Below are positions 45,481 through 57,707 of a DNA stretch of 64,000 bases, one piece after another (the stretch's first letter is position 1; each line of letters begins with the position of its first letter). Source of the DNA: Aptenodytes patagonicus (Eukaryota > Chordata > Aves > Sphenisciformes > Spheniscidae); contig NC_134950.1 in the NCBI RefSeq assembly GCF_965638725.1, forward strand, positions 83,612,157 through 83,676,156, read 5' to 3'. Under the pieces are notes generated by a model that saw nothing but the letters and a program-made list of their open reading frames with translations, ran no database searches and was not told where the DNA came from. The position numbers were made by a program, and so were the translations under genes.

Positions 45481-48400
45481 GTGGTGGCCTCATTGCAGCA
45501 TAGGAGATACATATGCAGGTAAAAGGAATGTAAGGATCTGCTAATGGTATATTGGTTTGAGGGCTGTGAGGCAATCCAGGGGCACTGCATAGGGCATGGC
45601 CTTGTGATGTGCAGCTTGATTTAATTCTATAAAGAAATAAAGCATGTAGCCCAAGATTTTATGCTTTTTCTACTCTTCCTATAGGTCTTGAAAGAATCTT
45701 ATTTAAACTTTATTGTTTTAAGTTTCTTACAAGGTGTTGAAAAATTATGCTCAAATCTTCTCAATAGTCCTTGGTTTTAATTGAGCTGTCTCAGCTCTAG
45801 TGGGCTGCATGTAGATACTGTTTCTGTGATCAGTTTCCCTCAGCCTCTGGTCATCTACTCTTATCTTTTGTAGCACTATTTTTTTTTCATGCTTATGGGG
45901 GGTGGGGAAAGAATTTTTACAGTTTTTCTTTGCTACTTGAGGAATAAATGGTTTAATTACAATTTGTTAAGATTTCTAATGGCTAGTAATTATTGCATCT
46001 TCTATCGGTAATGTATAGTTACAAAAATTAATCTATAAATATTGTAAGTTGAATACTTGCAGTCATTTGCGAGGTAGAGCTGCAAGTGAACTGTAAGCAT
46101 TGTATTTGAGTTATTGTTGAGTTAAGTATTTATCCTAGCTGAAGTCATCTGTAGGGAAAAGCATTCCAAAAGCCTCCTTTTGTGACACCGGTCGGAAAGC
46201 TGTTGGCAGGATTTGGTTAGCATAGGAGACAAGAGTGGGGCCTCGTCTAAACCAGCTCATAATTTAGGGTGGCAAGAAGTCTTAAAGCTGATTTGGCACT
46301 TAGCAGAAAGAGCCTGCTGAGAAAGAGGATAAAAAGGATCTTCACCTTAGGCTATAATTCAGTTTGCAGTTCAGAAGCAGTGCCAGATTGAGCTTCCTGG
46401 CCACTCACGTTGGTTCCTGTGCACACTGGATTTGAACAAAACTGAGTCAGTGTAAGACCTTCCCCCCCCCCCCCAGTCTTTTCAGCAGATTACTCTTCGG
46501 CTGGATCAGTTCCCTGCTGCTTTTCATCATGCAGCTGCACAAATACTTCTGTTGGCACAACAGTGGGAGCAGTGTAGGGGCAGGAATGAGCAGCTGGGGA
46601 CATGGGCTCTTTAGATCAGCTTAGGGATCCACCAGCCACAGTCTGCATCTTCGCTCTGTTTAAGGAGAAGAAAAGTCTCATGATGGGTCTTGTCTGAAAG
46701 CTTGTCTTCCAGCTCTAGGGGGCTGCATGAGTAGTCTAGGGTTTTAGCTTGCACAGGCTTCTAAAATATGAATATATTTCAGCTAAATCCCATTTTAGCT
46801 GGAGGAGGCTGGACATCTGAGAATGCCATACTGTGTCAGTGACTTTACTGTGCCTTGATAACAGGGGTTGGGATGCCTTCTGTAAGCATCGCTGCAGCCC
46901 TCAAATGAAACTATCTGTGGCATGCAGAGGGTATTTCTAATTCAGTCTTGATCATCTGCTGCAAAATGTCCACAAATGCTCTTAATTCCTCTGTAGAGGG
47001 AAGAGAACATTGGTTTCATTTGTGTGCTTTCTTTTTGCTTATCTAGCTGAAAGCTGAATTGTTTAATTGTGTGGACAGCTTAACTTGTGTGAGCGCTGAT
47101 GGGGAGTAGAGACTGTTCAGGATTGGAGCACCGTTGAGTGGAGGAGATATACCTAATTTCTTCTTGCTTTAAAAGTCTCTGTAAGCCATGCTTATGAGCG
47201 TGAGGTCCTTCTGGCTGAGTTCAGCTAAACAAGCTATCCCATTACTTTATCAAATGATGCATTCAGTTAAGATTTCTTGATAACTGATGTCACCAATAAC
47301 TTCAGCAGTGACAATGGGCATTAATTTGTTTCAGCACCATTGGTGTCCCAATGCTGTGTTGCCATTTTGTTTCTTTAACGCTGGTAGGGCATTAGGGTTT
47401 TTATGCTTTTCTATTAGCATATTCTTGCTTTTTGCAGTAACTAGTGAGTGGAGATGCATCAAGGGATGAAACTAGAGTCAGAACAGGTTGGTTTGTCAGT
47501 GGGCTGATTATGGAGAAATTGGCATGAGAGGACAATACTGAGATATGGAAAGTAACATTAGGGCAACTGACAGCTTAGTATCACCAGGTCGAGTGGAAGT
47601 AATATATAACATGCACTTGGCAGGAATATGGCTAGTCAGGTACCCAGTGAAGAGGCATCTTGCAAAAAAAGGACTGTATCCAAAAAGTTGCTTGTGATCT
47701 TCAGAACATGAATGGCTTTTTTTAATTGCCTGTTGATGGCTGAATTGTTGCATCACTTCAGCTGGTGCTTAGGAACTCCTTGAGAGACAGTAGCTGAAAT
47801 GCTTTTACTTGCTTTTCTCTCAAAGGGCATTAACTTTCTGGAAATAGGTTTTAGCAAGAATGTTCCATGTAAATTTTAAGTGGACTCTTGAACGGTATCC
47901 CTACAGTGACGCAATATGTATTTTAAGAGACTGACTCACTTTTGAAATACTGCCAACATTCTGCAAAAAGGAAGATCTGAGTAATATTTTCAGTTAGAAA
48001 ATATGTCTACAGGGACAGTTAATAGCAGAGAAATTTTTTCCCTATAAGATGTATCTCCAATAAGTAGGGTGTTGTCTGAGGATGAAGCTCTATCTACCAA
48101 TATACTTAGCATTGTTAAAGAAGAGCAGATTTTTCTAGGTTGTGGTTTTGTTTTTTTTTTTTTTTAAATAGAGATTACAGGGTTTTTTTAAAAACGAATT
48201 TTGAAACTAAGTTGTTAATGAAAAAGTATGGAAAACATACTTGAGAAGTCCCATCTGTAAATACAGTCTAAGCAGACTGAAGAATTACAGATGAAAACTA
48301 ATATGAAAGCTGTTCCAGCAGGAGCAAAAAGCTGCCAGGGAAGGTAAGTGACAGGATCTAACTGCAACACAAAACGCACAGAAGAAGATTGGACTCCTCC

Positions 48401-50527
48401 GTGGTGCTGGAAAGCTACTCGAGTCAGTACATGAAACAAAAAAGAAAAGCTATGCCAGTTAAGCTAAATTCTGAAATTTAGCTCAAATTTTGTATTTCTG
48501 CCAGCCTGAAATGGAAATGGAGGACAGTTTTACTTTTTGTGTTCAGTGTTAAAGCAGGAAGCATAACTAATGCTGTTGCCACTACATGTAGTTTTAGATG
48601 TGCATACTGTCTGAGTACTGGCCTTTTGCATTTACCTGAGCTGTGAGCTGAAGCAGTTTGTAGCTCCCACATCTCTTTATGTTCTTGAGTACTATGGGGG
48701 AAAAAGTACACAGTTTCAGCTTCGTGTCCTATGCAGTGAATGGTTGATGGACGGTTCTTTTGACTGTGAAGTCTCATTTTCAATTCAGGGTGGGAAAGGA
48801 AGATGATGTTGGTGCTGTACTTAGTGACCCAGAACTGTACCCTAGTTGTTATTATAAAAAGGAGAGCCGTGACAGCCTTATTCCCTCTGATCAGATATTT
48901 TCATGTCTTTCTCATTTCATTTTGTGCTAAAACCAGCTTAAAAATCACTCTAAATGAGTAAGCTTTCTTAGGCTGTAGATCAAAGAAAATTAGATAATAG
49001 CTATTTATAATAACCAGACTGGTTAGACAGAAGATGATGCCTGCTGATGGTTAGATATGTATTGGTCAAGACAATGAGAATTAGGGAGTGGTGTGGGAGG
49101 CAAAGGGATGTTTCTTCTTATTTTCCCCTGCCTGTTTTTCATAGCTGCAGTTTATGGCCTCTCTGAGTTCCTTGAAATAAGAAAAGTTTTCATGGAATTT
49201 TTGACATTTTGGCATTGAACTTTTTGAACTCTTACACGGTGGTATGGAAAACTGAAAAGATAGGAGTCCATGTGTCAAGATTTCCTCCTTGTATACAGAT
49301 GTGTAGGTAGGGAGGCATTGAAAAACTGAACTAACATGTGGACTGTGGTGTTAAGCTTCTACACCAAGATGCTGGTTTGGCAATTTTGCCTGTTCTTTAT
49401 CAGTTTGCATCTGTGTATCAGTCTCCTAAATAAAATTCTCCAGAATTTTTTGTCATATTTGGAAGCTTATGTCAACATTAAGTTTGAGCCTGTTACTGTG
49501 AAGGGAGCTCTGATTCTTTTAAGAGAGTGACTCAACTTTCTTCAACAGGTTAAATGATCCAGGAGTGCTGTGAGAACTTGACAGAAGCCACAGGAACAAA
49601 TGTTGTGAATGCTTTAAATTATCTGGTAATAGTGGAAATTTGTCTCTTCAGATGGGCAGGCTAATAATAATAAGGAAGGCTTTCAAGGAAAACCAGATCC
49701 CAGCTTAATTGCTTGGGTACTTCTTTGGTCGCTTAAGTGCCAATATATAGTTTGGTAGGCTAAGCCTTGTTTTACTTGCAGCATTTCAGCCTAGCTTGAG
49801 TAGATTAAGGCTGAATCTATCTAGATAGCTTAATTGTGCAAGCCCTTGATTGGGTGTATCATGAGAGGAGCAATAAAAACAGTTCTTAAGATCTTTTAAC
49901 TAAAAAGAATTCTTTTAAAGTTGAAATAGGATGAACTAAACAACAGTGGCTACTGCTATCTGGAGAACTTGTACGCTTGAGGCATAATGTTAAGGTGTAA
50001 GCTAAAGCCATAGAAGATGCTAACAGTTCAGAACATACTACAGTGTGAAAGACACTTAAAGCTATAGTAGGAGGCAAGGACTCAAGTCTCTCGTTGGGCT
50101 TCACTGTGCACCTGGTGGATTTCCATTGTTAAATTTAAGCTTGCTGCTGCTCCTGCTGTATAATAGGCATGTGTGTGACAAAGCTGGTGTTGAGTCAAGC
50201 TGAAGGTGACTTGAAGTGCTGGAAGTCTCTGGAGCAGTCAGTATTAACACTTTCAAATAAATAAGTGGCCCGTTCTGGAAAAAAAAAGAAAGGGTCAGGG
50301 TCCCTTCCGTACAGTTTGTGGCCTGTCTTATAGACAGTCTTTTGAACAAAGAAGTGTGTGCAAAAGCCAACTTTTGCCCCTGGCAGAAATCTAAGTAAAT
50401 AAATATTTTTTTAATTTTATGTTTATACTGGTGTTCTCTGGATTAACTTGCTGCTGTGCCTATGGACTGTAAGGTCTCTGCTTAATGGCAAATAGAGAAA
50501 GTGTGAACCCTCTTCCTCTGTATGCCA

Positions 50528-50573
50528 CATATATGTATATATGTATACAGAGACACACTCATATACATATATG
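50528..50573. repeat. Perfect 13-bp inverted repeat in TA/TG-rich DNA
   Basis: CATATATGTATAT (50528-50540) pairs with ATATACATATATG (50561-50573) across 20 bases. Probably a cruciform-prone microsatellite. Confidence 0.8.
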
Positions 50574-51052
50574 CTGTTACAAATCATCAGAGTTATTATG
50601 GGAATTAAATAGTATAGCTTAGAATGCAATTTATAAATTAATGGTGTTTATCAATTGAGTGTAAGAATGCGTAAGAAGGAAGAGCTTTGTAAGTTTGTAA
50701 ATGTGCTTTCTACCTGTTCATAACCAGTAAATTCAGTCTTAATGAGTTTTAACTTACAACTAGGCTTTAATGTGTCCTATGTGTAGTTTGTAACCAGGAG
50801 CTTTTTCATCTTTGCATATGTCAGAGAATTTTACATGAGATTCATTGGCTTAAGAGGAATTGCTGGCTATTTAGTTCAACTGGGAGTTTATATAGATTGT
50901 CTTGGTGAAGTATAGCAATGCCTAGAAAGGTGCATATAGGTGGATAAAATGCAGGTTAACTATTGTACCTGTTTTACAAGCTTTCACCAATCTTTATAAA
51001 TGAAAATTCTTGAAGTTCTAGTATTGTATGATTTATTTTTTTTTCCCCTCAG

Positions 51053-51087
51053 TGAAATTTCAGAATTTTTTCATCTACCACACAATG
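51053..51087 (+). other. Candidate 35-nt exon, in phase with exon 1
   Basis: The acceptor is very strong (a pyrimidine tract of about 20 bases ending TTTTCCCCTCAG at 51052) and the donor CAATG|GTAAGC is good. Joined to the leftover G of exon 1 it reads VKFQNFFIYHTM with no stop and ends in phase 0. It has the strongest acceptor of the candidates. It excludes the other in-phase candidates, since reading it in phase 0 begins with TGA. Without transcript evidence it remains a candidate. Confidence 0.22.
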
Positions 51088-52078
51088 GTAAGCCAGGGAA
51101 AAAACTTGCTAATAATTCAGATGGAAACTGTTGGGGGGGAATATACTTGGTTGAAGCTCAAAGGTAGGGGTTTGATTTTTCTTTGCATCATTTTTCTCAC
51201 ATGAACTCTTTGAAATGGAGTTTGTTTTAACTCAGATATATGTTTGTATGATAATTTGCCATGTTTAAACACATTTGTGGATTGCTCTTGATCAGGTCTG
51301 ATCCTCTCAGTTGGCTGGTGAAAGCTGGGATGTGGAGTTAATCTCTGTGTTCAGAGATGCTGCTAGGACATTTTTTTTTTTCCAAACTCAATTTGCCTTA
51401 AGCAGTCTTGGATTCCTCAGAGTCTGGGTATAGGCTAATCTTTAGCCAATTTATTAATTGGTAAGTGGGTATTAAGAAAAAAATCAATCAGTCCAACTAT
51501 TGACAATTATTTTGGAGAAACGCGAAACGTGTTTTTTAACTAGGTAATCTTTTCCATCGATGCAGGGACATGAGCGAGATGCTCTAAAGTGTCAGAAAGA
51601 AATGAAAGCATCTTTCAGCTCATGTCAGCATGATTGTGTGGCTGTTAGCCTGTCTAAAAAGATTTGCTCTCTGTAGGTTTGCTTACAGTACATCCATCAT
51701 TTCACAAATAGATGCAACTGGCACAACTACCTAAGGCATAACGTAGGCCAGTAGCTGAGCTGGACATACAGAGTAAACTAACCTCTTGGCTCTTGATGTA
51801 CTTGATACCTCCAGAATTGTATTTAAGTTATGTTACCGGTTGTACTGTGTGCTTAATTTGTGAGTGTGGAATGAATTTGTATAATTGTCAAGTCCACCCC
51901 TTCCTAGATGACTTTAAAAGTCCTTTAAGTTGATAGTTCAGAGAAGAGTCTGTACTTCTAAAAACAGAGAACCTTTGTAAAGATTAGGAAATAGCTACTA
52001 GAGTACGTAACAGTTCAGTATTTGACTGCCATAAAGATACAGGAAAATATTGTAGATTCTAGTTGAATTCCCCTGTTT

Positions 52079-52128
52079 AAAAAAACAAAACAAAACCAAA
52101 CCAAACCAACAAAACCCAGAACAAAAGC
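52079..52128 (+). repeat. A-rich AAAAC/AAACC imperfect repeat
   Basis: Fifty bases of only A and C after the initial A run, built from AAAAC then CAAAC units. Low complexity. Confidence 0.75.
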
Positions 52129-55100
52129 AGCAGATCTTTACACTGTGAACATGGCATCTTCTTGAACATGGGTGAGTATGTGATAAGGTAGAGGATACCA
52201 AAGGCATTTTAGCTTAGAAGTTTTTTAATTTAACTAAAGATTTGGTTAAATGCAGTTGAAAATTTGCAGGTATGTTTGCAGAGAATTTTTGCACGCTTGA
52301 AGCTTTCCTTGAAAAACTGGAAAAGAATTATGTAGTGCTTTCTAAGTGTACACAGAATTGTAAGCATTACTAATACATGCCGATCTGACATGAATGTTAG
52401 ATAGCATGTATGTTGTGGTTTGCATTTCACGCTTCAAAATTAGTCTCTGAATATTCATTTTAAGTGTTCTGCATGCTGTGTGTTTCAAGACATTAAAGAA
52501 CTCCCTTACTGTAATTTTTACCTCTAGACCTAAATTGATTTTTTTCTGAATAGCAGTTTGACACAAAAATTTATGTTCAACTTCATCTCTGTTACAAAGT
52601 ATAAATTTTGCCAAGAGGGTTTTTTTGGGGGTGGGTGGGGGAGCAGGGGGTAAGAGGGCAACTTGTTAATTGTTTTTGGACTACATCTTATGCCCTTGCC
52701 ACAAGCTAGATGCTTTTAAGACGTTCCTGTTAGCTAATTATCTCTTTATCTGTTTCAAACAAACAAACGAACCTTGCTGATTTCTCTGAAGCACCTCCAG
52801 AAACAATCTCTTATTGCAATTTGATCTGAAATTTCCAATAAAAGTAGTTAAAACATTAAACAGAAGAAGCTTTTAAGGCAGGGAGAACATTGACAAATTC
52901 AACTACAGTGTTACAAAAAGCGCTGCCATTCTGGCTTTGCTTTTCTTGATTCTGCAGCATTACTGTAAGGCATGGTCCGGTGGCTGATGTTAATTTCCAA
53001 AGTTAAATATATTTCATCTTAGGCATTTCGTTTCTGTCCCACTATCTCAGCCCCATTATATACATATAATGTACATATACAGCCCCATACCATAGATATA
53101 CAGGTATTATTTAACCTTCACAAAGATTTTTAATAATCTTTGTATGTATGGAATCATATCATATTTATATGTAATTAACTGAAGCTTAAGCTTCAGGATG
53201 CTAGAAACACTGAATGTAAGAAACAAGGTCAGCATTTATAGCATTCTTACAGTTAACAAACAATTTTTAGAAAATGAGTTATCAACACATTTTTAAATCA
53301 GGCCTGATATTGAAGTTTGGAAATGTTTTAGCTGGACAGGATTCATATTTCCAGTTATATAACTTCTGCAGAAGAGAGATGCATTTCAGTGGCAAGTGAA
53401 ATAGATTTTTAAAAAAAAAAGTTTTAATAAATTGAATAAATATTTGTGATTGATTTGGTGGGGTGAACTCCTTAATGTAGATCATTGTGGGTTTAATGGA
53501 AAGGAAATGAAATGAGGTTGGTATTCAAGTGGATGAGAAGGAAAGCTAGATGGTGGAGAAATTTCTGCTAAAACAGAAGGTTCCGAGTATCCAGAAGAAC
53601 CTGAAAAGACTTTTGAGGAGTTTTTAATTTTAAAAAAATACTATATATTGCAGGCAGGATTGTTGTGCAGGGCTGACCTGGTAGCTTGCTGTCAATTCTC
53701 AAGGAATGCAGCTGAACTAGGTGTTTAGTCCCCCATCAGATGAGCATTATAGATGGAGGTATGGCGATTTGTTGGTTTGTCATGTTTACGCTTCTGTGGA
53801 CTTGCAATGGATCAGTTCGTCTAATCATATAATTAGAATGCAGATACCAGCAGTTTGACATGGCTGTCCCTGTTGAACTGGCAGATTAGAGTGTAAAAGC
53901 CCCTGCAACAGAGCCGTTGGAGTAAGTGAGGTGAGCTGCCTTCCTTTGCTTTGGGCCAGAGTCTACAGTTGCTGCATTGTAGGGGTTGCCACATGATGGA
54001 AAAGGCTTCCTTTAAAAAACTAAACTGAGAAATTTTACAGTAAGATGATTTCTTGAGAGAGTGGAAAAAGTTGAGTAATGAAAGGAAAGGTGTGTATGTT
54101 CAGAGCTGTAATATTATCGCTTCACCGACTTCCAAAAATTCTGATAAAATAAGTCATTTTTCATGGGTGATTTGTTGGAGGGGTTTCCAACCTGAAGCCT
54201 GTTACCATGTGTTCTCTGTGATAATCAAACTGGCCAGATACAAATTAGTTCAGGTATTTGCTCACCTACAGTGAGGAAGGATTTTCTTGGTACTGAGCTG
54301 CAGTATTCGGAAGACTGAAGTCTTTCCCCTGTGCAACTTGGCAAGAGGAATATGAAGCTACTGGAATGAAGTGCAACTAAACCTATCATAATCATATTAA
54401 AGTGCTGTGTTAAGCAGAAGCATCAATGGAATTATGCTTTCTGTGATACTTGCGCTGATTAATGGCAATGTAATTAGGAATGGCAGTATCAGAGTTGATC
54501 CAGCTTGGGCTACTACAGCTCTGTTACTTATAGGAGTAGTAGAAGTAACCGTGGTCAAAACCAAAGCAAATGCTCAGTTTAGCACCTGACTTCAGTTGTC
54601 TTTATTTAAAGAAGAAAGTAGTTTGTCAAAATCCCTCTTAGAAGCTGTTTAACTTTTCTTCCAGTCAGGGAAGATAGATGTGTTCCTCGAAAGATGATTT
54701 CTTGTGGGCTGTAGTTTGCAAGCATAGCATTTTTGATCTAACCATCCATTACATTTATTGTATTTCTCAGCCTCCCAAGTAGAATGCCTTATTTGTCTAA
54801 AAATTCACTACAATTCCCCAAACAGGCTATGACTGTATCTGCTGGATTTTTGGCTTGTTAAACTTAAATATGCAAAAAGGACACAAACAACATTTCACAC
54901 ACGCACACCCCCCCCCCAGGATTTGCCAGTTTTCTTGGTCAGAATGTTTGAAATTAGAGAGCTGCTGTTCTCTCTGTTAACCTTTGGCAGAAGATTACTA
55001 AAGGGAGGGGGACGCAAACGGCTAAATTGTTACGTTTGCTTCGACAGGACTGAATAATCTTAGGGTAATTTATGATGTTTTATTACAACCTTATATATGA

Positions 55101-55899
55101 TAGGTCGACCACCCATGTTTTTGAACTTGATGACTCTGTGGTTAGCTCAAGATTTAGTTGTTAAAAACGTTGCTATGATTTAATGGTCAATAAAAAAACC
55201 TTTAGATCTTCTCTGTATATTTACAATGCTAGTGCTTCCTCTGTCACTTTTTCTTCAGAGATCACATTATAGGCCTATGATATTGTTGGCATCTTTTCCT
55301 ATTTAACAACTTGCTTTCTGCAATCATCTGGATTTGTAACAGGAAGGTTAGTAGTGTGATAAATATATGGGGTTTTCTGAGGTGGTTCACTTGAAGGGGA
55401 AAATAACTCAGAACTTTGGATGCTAATATGCAATCCTAACAGTGACTTTGTTAATATGTTCATTTAATTTTGTTTACGTAAAGAAGATCAAAGTTTGATT
55501 GCAGATAGTCCAGTCAGAGAGGTTACTGCAGCAGAATTAGGATTGAGTTATTCCAACATACTGAGTGGTATTACTTATCCCACCATTTCCTGTATTTTTT
55601 CCCTGTTTTAAGGATAAGCTGCATCCTGGGTGTTTTTTAGTGAGCAAATAAGACTATAAGAATGAGAAATATATTTAGGACATTTATTTCTAGGCACTCA
55701 GCGGTAACTGTACAAAGTTGATCTGTAAACTGGGATTTTTGGAACAGGTTGTGAAAACTAAACGGTAACAAGGAATGTCTCGGTGCACAATGAGAAGGTC
55801 ATGTTGTACCTTCCTCGCCAGGTCCAATGATAAATTAGACTTTAGGAGCAATCAGTTCAAGGGGAAAGCTCTTGAGACAGTGAATTAGGTGAAGTCCAA

Positions 55900-57707
55900 G
55901 AAAGTTCATGATACCATTTTATCTGCAGGAAAAATGCCAAGTAGTAACGCGAAGGAAAGCAAAAGTTCAGCCAGAGTTGAAATAAGAGATGGACATTGAG
56001 GGCAACAAGAAGAGCTGCTGCTGCTACATTAACAGCAGAAGAATAAAGAAGGAAAAAGTGTGCCTGCTGCTAAGTGGGGTGGGTGATTTAGCTTCATCTG
56101 CATCAATGGTAACTGAGGTACTCAATGCCGCCTTTTCCATCAAGAAGATCTACCAGGTCTTTGTACATACAGACAGGATTTGGGGAGGAGAGGAACAACC
56201 AGTAGTGGTAGAGGCTCAAGTCAGGGAGCTCTTGAAGTCTTGACCTATGCAAAGTCCATGGGACCGGGTGGGATGCATCTGAGGGTGCTGAGAGATCTGC
56301 TTGACATTAGAATAGCCACAGTCTATCATCTTTGGAAGGTCATGGAGATTGGAGGAGTTTCTCAATGACTGGAGAAAGGCAAATGCTCCACCCGTCTTCA
56401 AGAAGGGCAAGAAGCATTATACAGGGAACGACAGGCTAGTCAACTTCACTTTGGTCCATGGAAAAATCATGAACCAAGTCCACTTGGAAGTCAGTTGTGG
56501 GCATGTGAAGGTGCTGTTGTTGATTGGAAATAGCCATCATGGGTTTACCAAAGGTAAATCATGTCTGACGGACCGCGTCACCCTCTGTGATGAAATGAGT
56601 GGGTCTGTGAATAAGGCAGAGAGCAGTGGATATGATCTAGTTTGATTTCGGCAAGGCTTTTGGCGTGGTCTCCCCACAGCAATAACCTTGTATTCAAGTT
56701 GGGACACTGTGACCTGGATAGGTGGACTGCTTGTTGAGTGAAAAACTGCCTGAATCTTCAAGCTCAGAGGGTTAATGATTCATTCTGTACCTGTTACAAG
56801 TGGAGTTCCTCTATTCTGAGCCCTGTGCTGTCTCACATCTTGATCAGTGGCCTGGAGGAAGAGGCAGTGTACTCTCATTAGGTTTGTGGGTGTCACCAGA
56901 CTGGGGAGTATAGTCCATATACTTGAGGGCAGGCTGCCATTCAGAGGGGCCTAGACAGGGTAGAGTTATGCACTGACCTCATGAAATCCAACAAGGACAA
57001 ACGTGAGGTCCTGCACATGGAATGGATTAACTCTCTGCATTGATACAGCCTGGGGACTGGGTGGTTGACAGCAACTCTACATAGAAGGCCGTGGCTGTCC
57101 TGGTGAACAGTAGGCTAAACATGAGCCAGCAGTGTGCTCTGGCAGTGAGAAAGAGTAACAGCATCCTGGGCTTTGTTAACAGGAACATAGCTAGTAGATT
57201 GAGATGATGAATTTTCACCCTGTACACAGTATCTGGAATATTGTGTTGTATTTTGGGCCAGTTCAAGATAAATGTTGGTGAACTTGAGCAGGTCCAGCTG
57301 GTGAGCCACCAACATTGTTGGGTTGGAGCCATTACCATCTGAGGAGGGGTTGAGGTAACTGGGCTTGTTCAACCTGGAGACAAGAAGGCTTCAGGTGACC
57401 TAATAGTAACTTTCTGATACCTAGAAGGAGGGAACTGAGAAGAAGTCAGGCTCTTTATGCGCGTGGTGTGAGGAACAAGAGACAACAGTCATGAATTGAA
57501 ACATGGCAGGTTTTCACTGTAAGGGTAACTGAGCACTGGAAAGGGTTGCCCAGAGAGGCTGTGGAATATGGTGCTTGGGGGTTTCCAAGACCCAACTGGA
57601 TTAGACCCTGAGCAACCTGGTCTGACCTCAGAGCTGATCCTGTTTTGAGCAGGAGATCGTACTCTGGGCCTCCCAAGGTTCCTTCCAATCTGAGCCATTC
57701 TGTATTT
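55900..57707 (+). mobile_element. CR1 LINE, decayed, sense to the host gene
   Basis: The plus strand shows successive remnants of the CR1 reverse transcriptase. A block near 55955-56130 corresponds to the linker and EVLNAAF motif, then GPGGMHLRVLRDLL (near 56270). Next come DWRKANAPPVFKKGKK (near 56380) and HHGFTKGKSCLTD (near 56540), then the C-terminal part with SQQCALAVRKSNSILG-like sequence (about 57125-57170). The end carries the CR1 3' signature CTTCCAATCTGAGCCATTCTGT (57680-57702). The catalytic FADD is replaced by FVGV (56883-56894), so both metal-binding Asp residues are lost. Many frameshifts and stops are present. The 5' boundary is approximate. Confidence 0.9.

Larger units (their letters stand above)
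45481..55899. other. Intron 1 segment between the LTR and the sense CR1
   Basis: A+T-rich DNA with C(13) at 46462-46474, a long T run near 48151-48165, an alternating TA-rich inverted repeat (50528-50573) and an AAACC-type tract (52079-52128). The splice-flanked segment 51053-51087 lies here. No interspersed repeat was recognised. Confidence 0.45.

Noticed and set aside
46462..46476. C(13) followed by AG as a splice acceptor
   Set aside because: The following sequence has no good donor or open in-phase frame; it is better explained as a homopolymer.
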